NCBI GenBank assembly: GCA_004017275.1
Contig: SAKE01000011.1
Span: 1-64,000 of the forward strand
Length of the DNA: 64,000 bases
Source of the DNA: Mesorhizobium sp.
GTDB lineage: Bacteria > Pseudomonadota > Alphaproteobacteria > Rhizobiales > Rhizobiaceae
Direction of reading: 5' to 3'
Shown here piece after piece: positions 1 to 11,412 of this stretch. The position numbers and the translations under genes were made by a program. A model generated the notes under the pieces. The model was given only the letters and a program-made list of their open reading frames with translations. It had not been told where the DNA came from and did not search any database. Position 1 is the stretch's first letter; each line of letters opens with the position of its first letter.

Positions 1-3117
<3,117 letters not shown>

Positions 3118-3121
3118 AGAG

Positions 3122-3150
3122 GCGTCAACAGGCTGTCACCGGCCTGTCAT
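3122..3150 (+). promoter_or_regulatory. Pho box (PhoB site) in front of btaAB
   Basis: CTGTCACCGGCCTGTCAT at 3133-3150 is two near-perfect PhoB half-sites with the canonical 11-bp period. A third weaker half-site, GCGTCAA at 3122, is in the same phase. It starts 5 bp after the oxoprolinase stop and lies 50 bp upstream of the chosen btaA start. Phosphate-starvation induction of betaine lipid synthesis is known in rhizobia, so the site fits the function. Confidence 0.85.
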
Positions 3151-3199
3151 GACCCTGCGCTACCCGCTTGCGGCAAAGCAAATGGGGAATCACTTTGCC

Positions 3200-4447
3200 A
3201 TGACGGACGTTTCCGCAGATCTGGTTTTTCGCCGCGGCAAGGAAGTTGGAAAGGCCGTCTACCAGAACCGCCCGCTGTCGAAGGCCGGCATTTCCGAGCG
3301 GTTGTTCGCCTTCCTGTTTTCCGGTCTCGTCTATCCGCAGATCTGGGAAGATCCCGATGTCGACATGGAAGCGATGCAGCTTGGCAAGGGCCACCGCGTC
3401 GTTACCATCGCCTCGGGCGGCTGCAACATTCTGGCCTATCTCACCCGCTCGCCGGCGCGGGTCGACGCGGTCGACCTTAATGCCGCGCACATTGCGCTGA
3501 ACCGTATGAAGCTTGAGGCTGTGCGCCATTTGCCTTCGCAGGGCGATTTGTTCCGCTTTTTCGGCGCCGCCGACACCAGCCACAATTCGGAAGCCTACGA
3601 CCGTTTCATCGCACCCTATCTCGACCCGGTCAGCCGCCACTACTGGGAGCGGCGCAACTGGCGCGGCAGCAGGCGCATCGCCGTGTTCGACCGCAATTTC
3701 TACCAGACCGGCCTGCTCGGCCTGTTCATCGCCATGGGCCACCGCACGGCAAAATTCTTCGGCGTCGACCCTGCCGGTATCATGCAGGCCAAAAGCATCG
3801 GTGAGCAGCGCCGCTTCTTCTACGAGGAGTTGGCGCCGGTCTTCGACAAGAAGCTGTTGAAATGGGCGACGTCGCGCAAGGCCTCGCTATTCGGCCTCGG
3901 CATTCCGCCGGCGCAGTACGATTCGCTGATCACCTCCGGTGACGGCACCATGGCCAGTGTGCTGAAAGCCCGGCTGGAAAAGCTCGCCTGCGATTTTCCG
4001 CTGGAGAACAACTACTTCGCCTGGCAGGCCTTCGCCCGGCGCTATCCGAACCCCGGCGAGGCCGCCCTGCCCGCCTATCTCGATAAACAGAATTATGAGA
4101 CCATCCGCGGCAATGTCGACCGCGTCGCCATCCACCACGCCAATCTGATCGAATTCCTCGCCGGCAAGGACGCCGGCGCGGTCGATCGTTTCGTCCTGCT
4201 CGATGCGCAGGACTGGATGACCGATGACCAGTTGAATGCGCTGTGGGCGGAAATCACCCGCACCGCATCAGCCGGCGCCCGCGTCATCTTCCGCACCGCC
4301 GCCGAACCCAGCCTTTTGCCGGGCCGCGTCTCCAGCTCGCTGCTTGACCAGTGGGACTATCAGGACCAGGCTTCGCGGGAATTTTCAGCCCGCGACCGCT
4401 CAGCCATCTATGGCGGCTTCCACCTTTATGTGAAGCGGGCAGCATGA
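3200..4447 (+). CDS. btaA: S-adenosylmethionine:diacylglycerol 3-amino-3-carboxypropyltransferase BtaA
   Basis: First enzyme of the betaine lipid DGTS: transfers the 3-amino-3-carboxypropyl group of SAM to diacylglycerol at the membrane. The 415-residue product has the DUF3419/BtaA features: QNRPLSKAGISERLF near the N-terminus, FSGLVYPQIWEDP, the SAM-site loop VVTIASGGCNILAYLT followed by VDAVDLNAAH, and a C-terminal LLDAQDWMTD region. An upstream in-frame start at 3104 would overlap the Pho box and the previous gene. ATG 3200 follows a GGGGAA and matches the family N-terminus. It overlaps btaB by 4 bp (ATGA). Very likely phosphate-regulated through the upstream Pho box. Confidence 0.93.
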   Translation: MTDVSADLVFRRGKEVGKAVYQNRPLSKAGISERLFAFLFSGLVYPQIWEDPDVDMEAMQLGKGHRVVTIASGGCNILAYLTRSPARVDAVDLNAAHIALNRMKLEAVRHLPSQGDLFRFFGAADTSHNSEAYDRFIAPYLDPVSRHYWERRNWRGSRRIAVFDRNFYQTGLLGLFIAMGHRTAKFFGVDPAGIMQAKSIGEQRRFFYEELAPVFDKKLLKWATSRKASLFGLGIPPAQYDSLITSGDGTMASVLKARLEKLACDFPLENNYFAWQAFARRYPNPGEAALPAYLDKQNYETIRGNVDRVAIHHANLIEFLAGKDAGAVDRFVLLDAQDWMTDDQLNALWAEITRTASAGARVIFRTAAEPSLLPGRVSSSLLDQWDYQDQASREFSARDRSAIYGGFHLYVKRAA

Positions 4448-5121
4448 GCACGACAGAGCTGCCGGCCAGCCATGCCGAACTGATGGACGGCGTCTACCGC
4501 TGGCAGCGCCATATCTACGACCTGACCCGCAAATACTACCTGCTCGGCCGCGACCGGTTGATATCAGGGCTCGACGTCCCTGTCGGTGGCACCGTGCTTG
4601 AACTCGGCTGCGGCACCGGCCGCAACATCATCCTCGCCGCGCGTCGCTATCCCGATGCGCGCTTTTTCGGCCTCGACATCTCAGCCGAAATGCTGGAGAC
4701 GGCCAGCACTGCGATGGTCCGCGAAGCCCTGGTCGATCGTGTCACGCTCGCCCAGGGCGACGCCACGGCATTCGATGCCAAGGTGCTGTTCGGACGCAAT
4801 GGCTTCGACCGCATCTTCGTATCCTATTCGCTGTCGATGATCCCCGGTTGGGAAAAAACCGTGTCCGCAGCGCTTGCCGCACTGTCACCGAATGGTTCGC
4901 TGCACATTGTCGATTTCGGCCAGCAGGAAGGCCTGGCGTACTGGTTCCGCGCGTTGCTGCGCGGCTGGCTGAGAAAATTCCACGTCACGCCACGTGAATC
5001 GCTGCGCGAAGTCCTGGAATCGGAATCTCGGCGAACCGGCGCAAGCTTCCGTTTCCGCACGCTTTATCGCGGCTATGCCTGGCTGGCCGTGATCGGGCCG
5101 CGCACCCTCACCTCCCCTTGA
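4444..5121 (+). CDS. btaB: SAM-dependent N-methyltransferase BtaB (betaine lipid synthesis)
   Basis: Second enzyme of DGTS synthesis: three successive N-methylations of diacylglyceryl-homoserine. The 225-residue class I methyltransferase has motif I VLELGCGTGRNI (about residues 46-57), acidic loop FFGLDIS, and DRIFVSYSLSMIPGWEKT. Start ATG 4444 overlaps the btaA stop (ATGA), so it is translationally coupled and shares the Pho-box promoter. The last residues (TLTSP and the stop) are encoded by the left arm of a palindromic repeat, so the C-terminus probably comes from the element. The enzyme core appears complete. Confidence 0.92.
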   Translation: MSTTELPASHAELMDGVYRWQRHIYDLTRKYYLLGRDRLISGLDVPVGGTVLELGCGTGRNIILAARRYPDARFFGLDISAEMLETASTAMVREALVDRVTLAQGDATAFDAKVLFGRNGFDRIFVSYSLSMIPGWEKTVSAALAALSPNGSLHIVDFGQQEGLAYWFRALLRGWLRKFHVTPRESLREVLESESRRTGASFRFRTLYRGYAWLAVIGPRTLTSP

Positions 5122-5206
5122 TGGAGGAGGTCGCGCCGAAGGCGCGGGTGACGCGCTAGGCACCCCACCCCGGCGCTACGCGCCGACCCTCCCCATCGAG
5201 GGGAAG
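5106..5206. repeat. Palindromic repeat overlapping the btaB 3' end
   Basis: CCTCACCTCCCCTTGATGG at the left pairs with the CCATCGAGGGGAAGGG arm at the right. Inner arms GCGCCGAAGGCGC and GCGCTACGCGCC also form hairpins. It is the same family as 1771-1905. The btaB stop codon (5119-5121) lies inside the left arm. It could also serve as an mRNA 3' end structure. Confidence 0.7.
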
Positions 5207-5218
5207 GGTAAGGAAGCC

Positions 5219-5303
5219 AATGCAGCGCCTTCACCAGCGCCGCCACCATCGTCCGCCGCCGATAGCTTGGCCGGCATCAGCCAGCCGCACCGCCGCGCAT
5301 CGG
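5219..5303 (-). pseudogene. Decayed copy of the 3' end of the serine hydrolase gene
   Basis: About 85 bp closely resembling 5861-5944, the last codons of the serine hydrolase gene, in the same orientation. The shared start AATGCAGCGCCTTCACCAGC is identical for over 20 bases. The copy has a small deletion and several substitutions and cannot encode the protein. With the intact gene end it brackets the AT-rich orphan gene at 5415-5714, which suggests duplication on insertion or a recombination footprint. Bases 5304-5414 hold only the leader of that gene, including AAGGAGG at 5404-5410. Confidence 0.6.
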
Positions 5304-5414
5304 TTGATCAGCACGCATTGTCATGAGCAGGCCTGGGAAGCTTTCCAGGACAATCGACGCATCTCATGAAAAATGGTATATCGCCCCGTCTCTATTTCCC
5401 TCAAGGAGGAGAAC

Positions 5415-5714
5415 ATGAGTGCGCGGGGAATCTTTTCGTTAGCTGCTTGTACGATTTTTTTGAGTTCGTCTGCGATGAGTAACTCAAGCGTAAATACGCC
5501 AATTAATTGGAATATTTCATATCCTGGCAATACTGAAGACCAAAACCAAAGTCGGCCTACAAAGCAATATCTTCAGACTGCGCAGCAGGATGTATGCTGT
5601 CCTGGCGGTTATCCCTGGTATCGTAATTCAACAAATATGTGTTACGGAAGCTATGAAGACTGCCACGACACCGATGGCGGAGGCTGGTCCTGCAGACAGG
5701 TCAACGCCTGCTAG
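5415..5714 (+). CDS. Small secreted Cys-rich protein of unknown function
   Basis: I do not recognise a family. The 99-residue product starts at ATG 5415, preceded by a strong AAGGAGG about 5 bp upstream. The N-terminus ARGIFSLAACTIFLSSSAMS looks like a Sec signal peptide. The mature part is polar and Asn/Gln-rich, then has a Cys-rich C-terminus (CCPGGYPWYR, MCYGSYEDCHD, WSCRQVNAC; six cysteines, suggesting three disulfides). Base composition is clearly AT-rich against GC-rich neighbours, and codons such as AAT, ATT and TCA are frequent. Both point to recent acquisition. It lies between two copies of the serine hydrolase gene end. A secreted effector or toxin-like role is possible but unsupported. 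Confidence 0.6.
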   Translation: MSARGIFSLAACTIFLSSSAMSNSSVNTPINWNISYPGNTEDQNQSRPTKQYLQTAQQDVCCPGGYPWYRNSTNMCYGSYEDCHDTDGGGWSCRQVNAC

Positions 5715-5741
5715 GATCATGACCATCAAATTGCTTGCATC

Positions 5742-5859
5742 AGAGCATGATCCGGAAATGTAGAACCCGGTTTTCTCGGACAAACGGTTTCGTTTGTCCA
5801 AAGATCTCAAACAGCGAGATAGAGCGGTTCGTCGTTTCCGTGAAACGACGAACCGCTCT
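5742..5859. repeat. Rhizobial dispersed repeat with a perfect 17-bp-stem hairpin
   Basis: Begins with AGAGCATGATCCGGAAATG and CCGGTTTTC, a dispersed sequence type I recall from rhizobial intergenic regions. It contains GGACAAACGGTTTCGTTTGTCC and ends in a perfect inverted repeat, AGAGCGGTTCGTCGTTT (5821-5837) and its complement (5843-5859). The last hairpin touches the serine hydrolase stop codon and may terminate both converging transcripts. Confidence 0.6.
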
Positions 5860-7237
5860 AATGCAGCGCCTTCACCAGCGCCCCCACCATCGTCTGCGGC
5901 CGGTAGCCGACCTTGGCCGGCGTAAGCCCAAGCCGCACCACCACCAGCTGCTCCGAGGGAACGATGGCGACCGTCTGCCCGTCATGGCCTTCCATCCAGT
6001 AGGTGTCCTTTGGTAGGCCTGCCGCCACGCCGGCGCCGGGGTTTTCCTCATCGCCCGGGGCCTCGATCCACACCTGGCCCTTGCCGTAGACCTTCGAGGC
6101 GGACGCCGGCTCCCGCATCCAGTCGACGAAGCCTGTCGGCAGGATCTGATTGCCATTCCAGATCCCACCTTGCAGCAGGAATTGGCCGAAGCGCGCCCAG
6201 TCATGGGCGGTTGCGTAGAGATAGGACGAGCCGACGAAGGTGCCCTGCTCGTCGGTCTCGAGCACCGCGCTGTGCATGCCGAGCGGCTCGAACAGCGCCG
6301 TGCGCGGCCACGTCAGCGCCTTGGCCTTGTCGCCGACCGCGTCCTGCCAGAGGCGCGACAGCATCACCGCCGTGCCGCTCGAATAGGAAAACTGCTTGCC
6401 GACCTCTGCCACCAGCGGCTTTGCTTCGGCAAAGTCCGCCATGTCGGGCTCGAGATAGAGCATGCGCGTGACATCGGCGACGTCGCCATAATCCTCGTTG
6501 AACTCCAGCCCGCTCGACATCGCCATCATGTCGGCAAGGCTGATGGCAGTGCGGCCGTCGGCCTTCCACGACGCGAACAGGCTTTTGTTGTCGAAAGCCA
6601 TCTTGCCGTCCCTGACCAGCGTGCCGACGATCGCAGCGTTCACCGTCTTGGTCATCGACCAGCCGAGCAGCGGCGTCTTGGCGAAAAAGCCGTCGCCATA
6701 GCGCTCGGCGACGACGCGGCCATTCTTGACCACCACCACCGCGCGCATGCCGGCGCCGGTCAGCGCCGCATCGTCCAGCAGCTTGGCGACCACCGGATCC
6801 TGTGATGCCTCGACTCGCTCGCCCTCCGGCCACAGCGCGTCCTGGCTGACCGCCGACGGCTTTGCTTGGATCACTGTCCGCCGGACCTTGCCGACGTCGC
6901 CATCGGGAGCCGAAGCGCAGCCCAGACCGTCGCGGGCGACGGCAACACTCTTGCCGAGGAAGCCGAAGAGGCCGGCCGAGACCGTTCCCCTGTTCTTGTC
7001 CACCGAGACCCGCATTAGCCGCAGCAACGGGTGCCCGGGCGCCTGCACGTCGACGGCCAGCACCTCATTAGCGTCGCGGCCGGAGATGAAGACGTTCGAA
7101 CAGACGATCTTGGCCGAGTAGCCCGAGCCGACGCGGATCAATTCCGGCGGCGCGATATAGAGCCAGGCAAACAACGCGGCGATCGCCAGCACGGTCAGGC
7201 CAATCAGCCATTTGACGATCTTGACCACGATCCGCAT
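5858..7237 (-). CDS. Membrane-anchored serine hydrolase (class C beta-lactamase / 6-aminohexanoate-dimer hydrolase family)
   Basis: 459 residues. An N-terminal hydrophobic segment (about 8-28) should anchor it facing the periplasm. The catalytic SxxK is SMTK at Ser194/Lys197, the second motif is YSS in FSYSSGT (about 305), and an HDGQ near the C-terminus stands in place of the KTG triad. This pattern fits the beta-lactamase-related esterase/amidase family (PF00144) rather than a true beta-lactamase. Substrate is unknown. The stop codon abuts a palindromic repeat, and a decayed copy of the last 80 bp lies 640 bp away. Divergent from the GH25 gene. Confidence 0.85.
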   Translation of the reverse strand: MRIVVKIVKWLIGLTVLAIAALFAWLYIAPPELIRVGSGYSAKIVCSNVFISGRDANEVLAVDVQAPGHPLLRLMRVSVDKNRGTVSAGLFGFLGKSVAVARDGLGCASAPDGDVGKVRRTVIQAKPSAVSQDALWPEGERVEASQDPVVAKLLDDAALTGAGMRAVVVVKNGRVVAERYGDGFFAKTPLLGWSMTKTVNAAIVGTLVRDGKMAFDNKSLFASWKADGRTAISLADMMAMSSGLEFNEDYGDVADVTRMLYLEPDMADFAEAKPLVAEVGKQFSYSSGTAVMLSRLWQDAVGDKAKALTWPRTALFEPLGMHSAVLETDEQGTFVGSSYLYATAHDWARFGQFLLQGGIWNGNQILPTGFVDWMREPASASKVYGKGQVWIEAPGDEENPGAGVAAGLPKDTYWMEGHDGQTVAIVPSEQLVVVRLGLTPAKVGYRPQTMVGALVKALH

Positions 7238-7458
7238 TCTTTCCTCCGGCCTCGCCCGACCTTATGTCATCGATTTGCCGCCATTGCTTCCGCAAATCAT
7301 GGTGCTTGTCGAGCGCCGTCAACGGATTATCAACCATGATCGGCGATCACAGGATAGGTTGGGCGATGCTGTGGGGCGATCGCTCGAAGAGACCAGTCGC
7401 GGGGGCCATCCGCAACAGAACCCATCAGCGACCGGCTGAATCCGGCTCGGGATTTGCG

Positions 7459-8259
7459 ATGCGCCGTTTTGCGGGCCTCATCATGCTTACGCTGCTTGGC
7501 GCCTGCTCGACCGTGGACGATCTCTCGCCGCTGTCGCCGTCCGCGCCCAGCAGCCCGACGGTCATTGTCCGCGCGCCGCGCTTTGCCGACTCCAAGCCGC
7601 ATGAATGGGAAAGCGGCGCGCCGTGGAACTATGCCGTCCACGGCACCGACGTCTCCAAATACCAGACCTCGGTCGACTGGCCGGCAGCCAGGGCCGGCGG
7701 CATCTCCTTCGCCTTCATCAAGGCGACCGAGGGTGGCGACCGTTTCGACGACTATTTCAACGAACACTGGGCTCGTACGAAAGCCAACGGGATTCCGCGA
7801 GCCGCCTATCATTTCTACTACTTCTGCACCCCCGCTGCCGTGCAGGCGCGTTGGTTCATCCGCAACGTCCCTGTCGACCGCTCGGCGATGCCGCCCGTGC
7901 TCGACATGGAATGGAACCCGCAATCACCGACCTGCAGGCTGCGTCCCGACGCGGCCACGGTGCGCGCCGAGATGGCCACCTTCCTCGAAATCGTTGAACG
8001 GCATTACGGCAAGAAGCCGATCATCTACACCTCGGTCGATTTCTTCGACGACAACGGACTGTCGGGCTTCCGCGGCTATCCCTACTGGCTGCGCTCCGTC
8101 GCCGGCCATCCGCGCGAGAAATACGGCAGCCACCCCTTCACCTTCTGGCAGTACACCGGAACCGGTATCGTTCCCGGCATGACCGGCAAGTCCGACATCA
8201 ATGTCTTCAACGGCAGCGAAGCGGCCTGGAACAAGTGGCTACGGCAGAACACCCGTTGA
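7459..8259 (+). CDS. GH25 family lysozyme-like lipoprotein
   Basis: Probable muramidase acting on peptidoglycan. Start ATG 7459 gives a lipoprotein signal with lipobox LLGAC (RRFAGLIMLTLLGACS), then a Ser/Pro-rich linker. The GH25 domain runs from HGTDVSKYQ through FAFIKATEGG, and the catalytic-pair motif LDMEW is clear, followed by PIIYTS and FWQYTGTG. 266 residues, usual for the family. An upstream in-frame start (7264) lacks a signal peptide and would overlap the divergent promoter region. The last 17 codons plus stop are duplicated in tandem immediately downstream. A lytic transglycosylase follows on the same strand, so the two may form a cell-wall remodelling pair. Confidence 0.88.
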   Translation: MRRFAGLIMLTLLGACSTVDDLSPLSPSAPSSPTVIVRAPRFADSKPHEWESGAPWNYAVHGTDVSKYQTSVDWPAARAGGISFAFIKATEGGDRFDDYFNEHWARTKANGIPRAAYHFYYFCTPAAVQARWFIRNVPVDRSAMPPVLDMEWNPQSPTCRLRPDAATVRAEMATFLEIVERHYGKKPIIYTSVDFFDDNGLSGFRGYPYWLRSVAGHPREKYGSHPFTFWQYTGTGIVPGMTGKSDINVFNGSEAAWNKWLRQNTR

Positions 8260-8327
8260 CATCGGTGCAACGGCAGCGAAGCCGGCCGGAATAAAGCGCT
8301 GCGGCAGAAGAACCGTTGACACCGGGC
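8208..8327 (+). repeat. 60-bp tandem duplication of the GH25 gene end
   Basis: Copy 1 (8208-8267) and copy 2 (8268-8327) match at about three quarters of positions with an exact period of 60. Because 60 is divisible by 3, copy 2 stays in frame after the first stop and reads NGSEAGRNKALRQKNR-stop, against NGSEAAWNKWLRQNTR-stop in copy 1. Confidence 0.75.
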
Positions 8328-8441
8328 CTGCCGCCTGCTTTTCGACTGCCAGCGGTAAAGAGTGCACCGCCGATAATTCAGAGCGCTGGGCTTCCGGGGG
8401 GAGCACAACAACTGCCCGCTATTCGTTTCGAAAGGAAGCTG

Positions 8442-9638
8442 ATGCGACTGCGTTCCAAAGTCCTCGCGGCTGCGCTGATCCTTTGCGCCACGGCCTTGCC
8501 GGCGATGGCGCAGGAATGCGGCGGCGACTTCGAGGCCTGGAAGCAAAGCGTGGCAGTGGAAGCCAAGGCTGCCGGCGTCGGCTCCGCTGGCCTCGAGGCG
8601 CTGGAGGCCGCAACCATCGACGACAAGGTTCTGGCGCGTGACCGCGCCCAGGGTGTCTTCACCCAGACCTTCATCGAATTCTCCAACCGCATGATCGCGG
8701 CCTACCGGCTGAAGCAAGGTGCGGCAAACCTGCAGAAATACGCCGATGTCTTCGCCCGCGCCGACCAGCAGTTCGGCGTCCAGGCGCCGATCATCGCCGC
8801 CTTCTGGGCGCTGGAGACGGACTTTGGCGCGGTGCAGGGCGATTTCCACACGCTGAGCGCCCTGGTGACGCTCTCCCACGATTGCCGCCGCCCGCAACTG
8901 TTCCGGCCTCAGTTGATACCGCTTCTGCAATTGATCGATCGCGGCGTTGTGCCGGCCGATGTCAGGGGGGCCTGGGCCGGCGAGATCGGCCAGACGCAGA
9001 TCCTTCCTTCCGACTATCTGGCGCGCGGCGTCGACGGCGACGGCGACGGCAAGGTCGACCTGCGCGGCAGCGTGCCGGACGTGATCATGACCACCGCCAA
9101 CAAGGTGCTGTCGCGCGGCTGGAAACGCGACCAACCCTGGATCTGGGAAGTCCGCGTGCCCGACGACATGCCATGGGACCAGACCGGCCGCACCAACAAG
9201 CTGCCGCTGTCGCAATGGGCGCAATGGGGCGTCACCAACCCCGACGGCACGCCGCTGACCGACAACGGCCTGAAAGCAGGCCTGGCGCTGCCCATGGGCC
9301 GCAAGGGACCCGCCTTCCTCGCCTATGACAATTTCGACGTTTATCTCGAATGGAACCAGTCCTTCACCTACGCGCTGACCGCGGCCAATCTCGCCGCCCG
9401 GTTGGCGGGCGCAAAACAGTTCGACCCGCGCAATCCCGAGACTGGTCTCAACAACGAGCAGATGAAGGCGCTCCAGACCAAGCTCGAAGCCAGGGGCTAC
9501 GATGTCGGCACCGTGGACGGCATTTTGGGCACCAACACCCGCGAAGCCATCCGCAAGGAACAGATGCGGCTAGGCTTGCCGGTCGATGGCTGGCCGACGC
9601 CGGAGTTGCTGGCGAGGCTTGAAGAAAGTCAGCAGTGA
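8442..9638 (+). CDS. Lytic murein transglycosylase (MltB-type, SLT_2) with C-terminal peptidoglycan-binding domain
   Basis: Periplasmic enzyme that cleaves glycan strands with formation of 1,6-anhydroMurNAc. Start ATG 8442 follows AAAGGAAG and gives a cleavable signal peptide (RLRSKVLAAALILCATALPAMA-Q). The SLT_2 domain covers about residues 30-320 with the catalytic Glu in FWALETDFG, then GEIGQTQILPSDYL. Residues about 335-398 are a PG_binding_1 domain (LQTKLEARGYDVGTVDGILG, TREAIRKEQ). 398 residues, complete. Ends 3 bp from the convergent LysR gene. Confidence 0.92.
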   Translation: MRLRSKVLAAALILCATALPAMAQECGGDFEAWKQSVAVEAKAAGVGSAGLEALEAATIDDKVLARDRAQGVFTQTFIEFSNRMIAAYRLKQGAANLQKYADVFARADQQFGVQAPIIAAFWALETDFGAVQGDFHTLSALVTLSHDCRRPQLFRPQLIPLLQLIDRGVVPADVRGAWAGEIGQTQILPSDYLARGVDGDGDGKVDLRGSVPDVIMTTANKVLSRGWKRDQPWIWEVRVPDDMPWDQTGRTNKLPLSQWAQWGVTNPDGTPLTDNGLKAGLALPMGRKGPAFLAYDNFDVYLEWNQSFTYALTAANLAARLAGAKQFDPRNPETGLNNEQMKALQTKLEARGYDVGTVDGILGTNTREAIRKEQMRLGLPVDGWPTPELLARLEESQQ

Positions 9639-9641
9639 AGA

Positions 9642-10550
9642 CTATTCGCTACCGACTCCCCTTCTCTCCCGCACAAAATCAATGAATGCTCGCAAGACTG
9701 GCGGCACATGGCGTGCGCTTGGGTGGTATAGATAAAAACCTGGAAAGCTGGGTGACCAAGCCTCGAGAAAACGAACCAGCTTGCCCTGCTCGATCCATGG
9801 CCGGACCTGGTAATCGATCATGTAGGCGATGCCTGCGCCATCCAGCGCGGCGTTGAGCATCAGGTCGGTGTCGTTGACGGTCAGGCTACCCTCGACGGCG
9901 ATGTCCAGAGCGCGTTTGCCGCGCGAAAATTCCCATCGATAGATGTTGCCGCCGCCGGGCCACTGGAATTTGATGCAATGGTGCTGGTGCAGATCCTCTG
10001 GATGACGAGGGATAGTCCGGTTCTCGAGATAGGCGGGAGCAGCCACCGCGGCCATTTGCAGATCTCCGCTTAGTTTCACCGCCACCATGTCCTTTTCCAG
10101 CCGCTCCCCGAGCCTGATTCCGGCATCGAAACGCCCTTCGACAATGTCTGTCAGCACGTCGTCGACAATGACGGTCAAAGCGATATCGGGATAGGCGCGC
10201 TGGAAATCGCCGAGGATCGGCGCGATGAACCGCATCGCGGCCACTCGCGGCACATTGATGCGCAGCGAACCCGCCGGCCGATCGCGTGATGCATGGATAT
10301 CCGCGACGGCGCCTTCCAGTTCATTGAATGCAACGGCAAGCCGGGTAAACAGCGCGTCACCGGCAGCGGTCGGGGAAACACTGCGCGTCGTGCGATTAAG
10401 CAGCCTGACGCCGATGCGTGCCTCCAATTGCCGGATCGACTGACTGAGCGCCGGCGGCGAGACCCTCAGCCTTGCGGCGGCACGCACGAAACTGCCTTCC
10501 TCCACGATCGCCGAAAAAGCCCTGAGTTCGGAGAATTCGGAACCGCGCAT
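9642..10550 (-). CDS. LysR family transcriptional regulator
   Basis: 302 residues. The N-terminal winged helix (residues 1-60) has SELRAFSAIVEEGSFVRAA and LSQSIRQLEARIGVRLLNRTTR, and the rest is a periplasmic-binding-protein-like effector domain. Divergent from an SDR gene, the usual layout for a LysR protein controlling its neighbour. ATG 10550 (RGSEFSEL) is preferred to ATG 10592 because a palindrome likely to be the operator (10580-10596) would fall inside the longer reading frame. The inducer cannot be deduced. Confidence 0.9.
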   Translation of the reverse strand: MRGSEFSELRAFSAIVEEGSFVRAAARLRVSPPALSQSIRQLEARIGVRLLNRTTRSVSPTAAGDALFTRLAVAFNELEGAVADIHASRDRPAGSLRINVPRVAAMRFIAPILGDFQRAYPDIALTVIVDDVLTDIVEGRFDAGIRLGERLEKDMVAVKLSGDLQMAAVAAPAYLENRTIPRHPEDLHQHHCIKFQWPGGGNIYRWEFSRGKRALDIAVEGSLTVNDTDLMLNAALDGAGIAYMIDYQVRPWIEQGKLVRFLEAWSPSFPGFYLYHPSARHVPPVLRAFIDFVRERRGVGSE

Positions 10551-10579
10551 TGTGTACCCCTGGATTAACAAGCCAGTCA

Positions 10580-10596
10580 GATAATAGGCCATTATC
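10580..10596. promoter_or_regulatory. Palindrome in the LysR/SDR divergent region
   Basis: GATAAT-AGGCC-ATTATC is a perfect interrupted inverted repeat, 30 bp upstream of the LysR start and 85 bp upstream of the SDR start. Position and symmetry fit a LysR recognition site. Confidence 0.5.
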
Positions 10597-10680
10597 CGAT
10601 CAGTTACATGTCACTATTTCTTAGCCATCGGCCCGCCATATGAACCCGGCGCGGGTCTGAATGGTTGAAGGAAATTGATC

Positions 10681-11412
10681 ATGTCCCAGTCCCTGCAAGG
10701 CAAAATCGCACTCGTCACCGGCAGTTCGCGCGGCATCGGCAAGGCCATAGCCGAAGGGCTCGCCGCTAATGGCGCCGCGGTCACTGTCAACTATGTCGGG
10801 AACAAGGGCGCCGCCGACGAGGTGGTCGCCGCCATCACCAGCAAAGGCGGAAAGGCGATCGCCGTTAAGGCCGACATTTCCGTTCCTGCCGATGTCCGCC
10901 GCCTGTTCGACGAGACTGAAAGCCAATTTGGAACGATCGATATCGTCGTCGCCAATGTCGGAGTCGCAGTCATCAAGCCGCTGATCGACGCCAGCGAAGC
11001 TGATTTCGATCTTGTCTTCGGCACCAATGCCAGGGGCACCTTCTTCACGCTTCAGGAAGCAGCGCGTCGCGTTCGCGACGGTGGCCGCATCATCGCCGTG
11101 TCCACTGGCGGCACCAAGATGTTCTTCACGCAGACTGCGCTCTATCTCGGCAGCAAGGGCGCCGTCGAACAATTCGTCCGTGTGCTCTCGCGTGAGGTTG
11201 GGCCGCGCGGCGTCACCGTGAATGCGCTATCGCCAGGTTTCACCGACACGGACCTGCTTCCCGAGCGCGATCGCGCTGTGGCGGCCGGCATGTCGCCGTT
11301 CGGCAGGATCGGCGCACCGCGTGACGTTGCCGATGTCGCGGTCTTCCTGGCCAGCGACGAGGCTCGCTGGCTGACCGGCGAGAACATCCAAGCCGGTGGC
11401 GGGGTCGCCTAA
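10681..11412 (+). CDS. SDR family oxidoreductase (3-oxoacyl-ACP reductase-like)
   Basis: 243-residue classical short-chain dehydrogenase: cofactor motif TGSSRGIGKA near residue 13, catalytic Ser in VSTGGTK, YLGSK (YxxxK), and GVTVNALSPGFTDTDLL. Probably uses NADP(H) on an unknown carbonyl or alcohol. Start ATG 10681 has GAAGGAAA upstream. It lies opposite a LysR regulator that probably controls it. Its 3' end overlaps the convergent decarboxylase gene by 4 bp. Confidence 0.88.
   Translation: MSQSLQGKIALVTGSSRGIGKAIAEGLAANGAAVTVNYVGNKGAADEVVAAITSKGGKAIAVKADISVPADVRRLFDETESQFGTIDIVVANVGVAVIKPLIDASEADFDLVFGTNARGTFFTLQEAARRVRDGGRIIAVSTGGTKMFFTQTALYLGSKGAVEQFVRVLSREVGPRGVTVNALSPGFTDTDLLPERDRAVAAGMSPFGRIGAPRDVADVAVFLASDEARWLTGENIQAGGGVA

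Noticed and set aside
5858..7237. True beta-lactamase (resistance gene)
   Set aside because: SxxK is present but the YxN and KTG motifs are replaced. It fits the esterase/amidase branch of the family.
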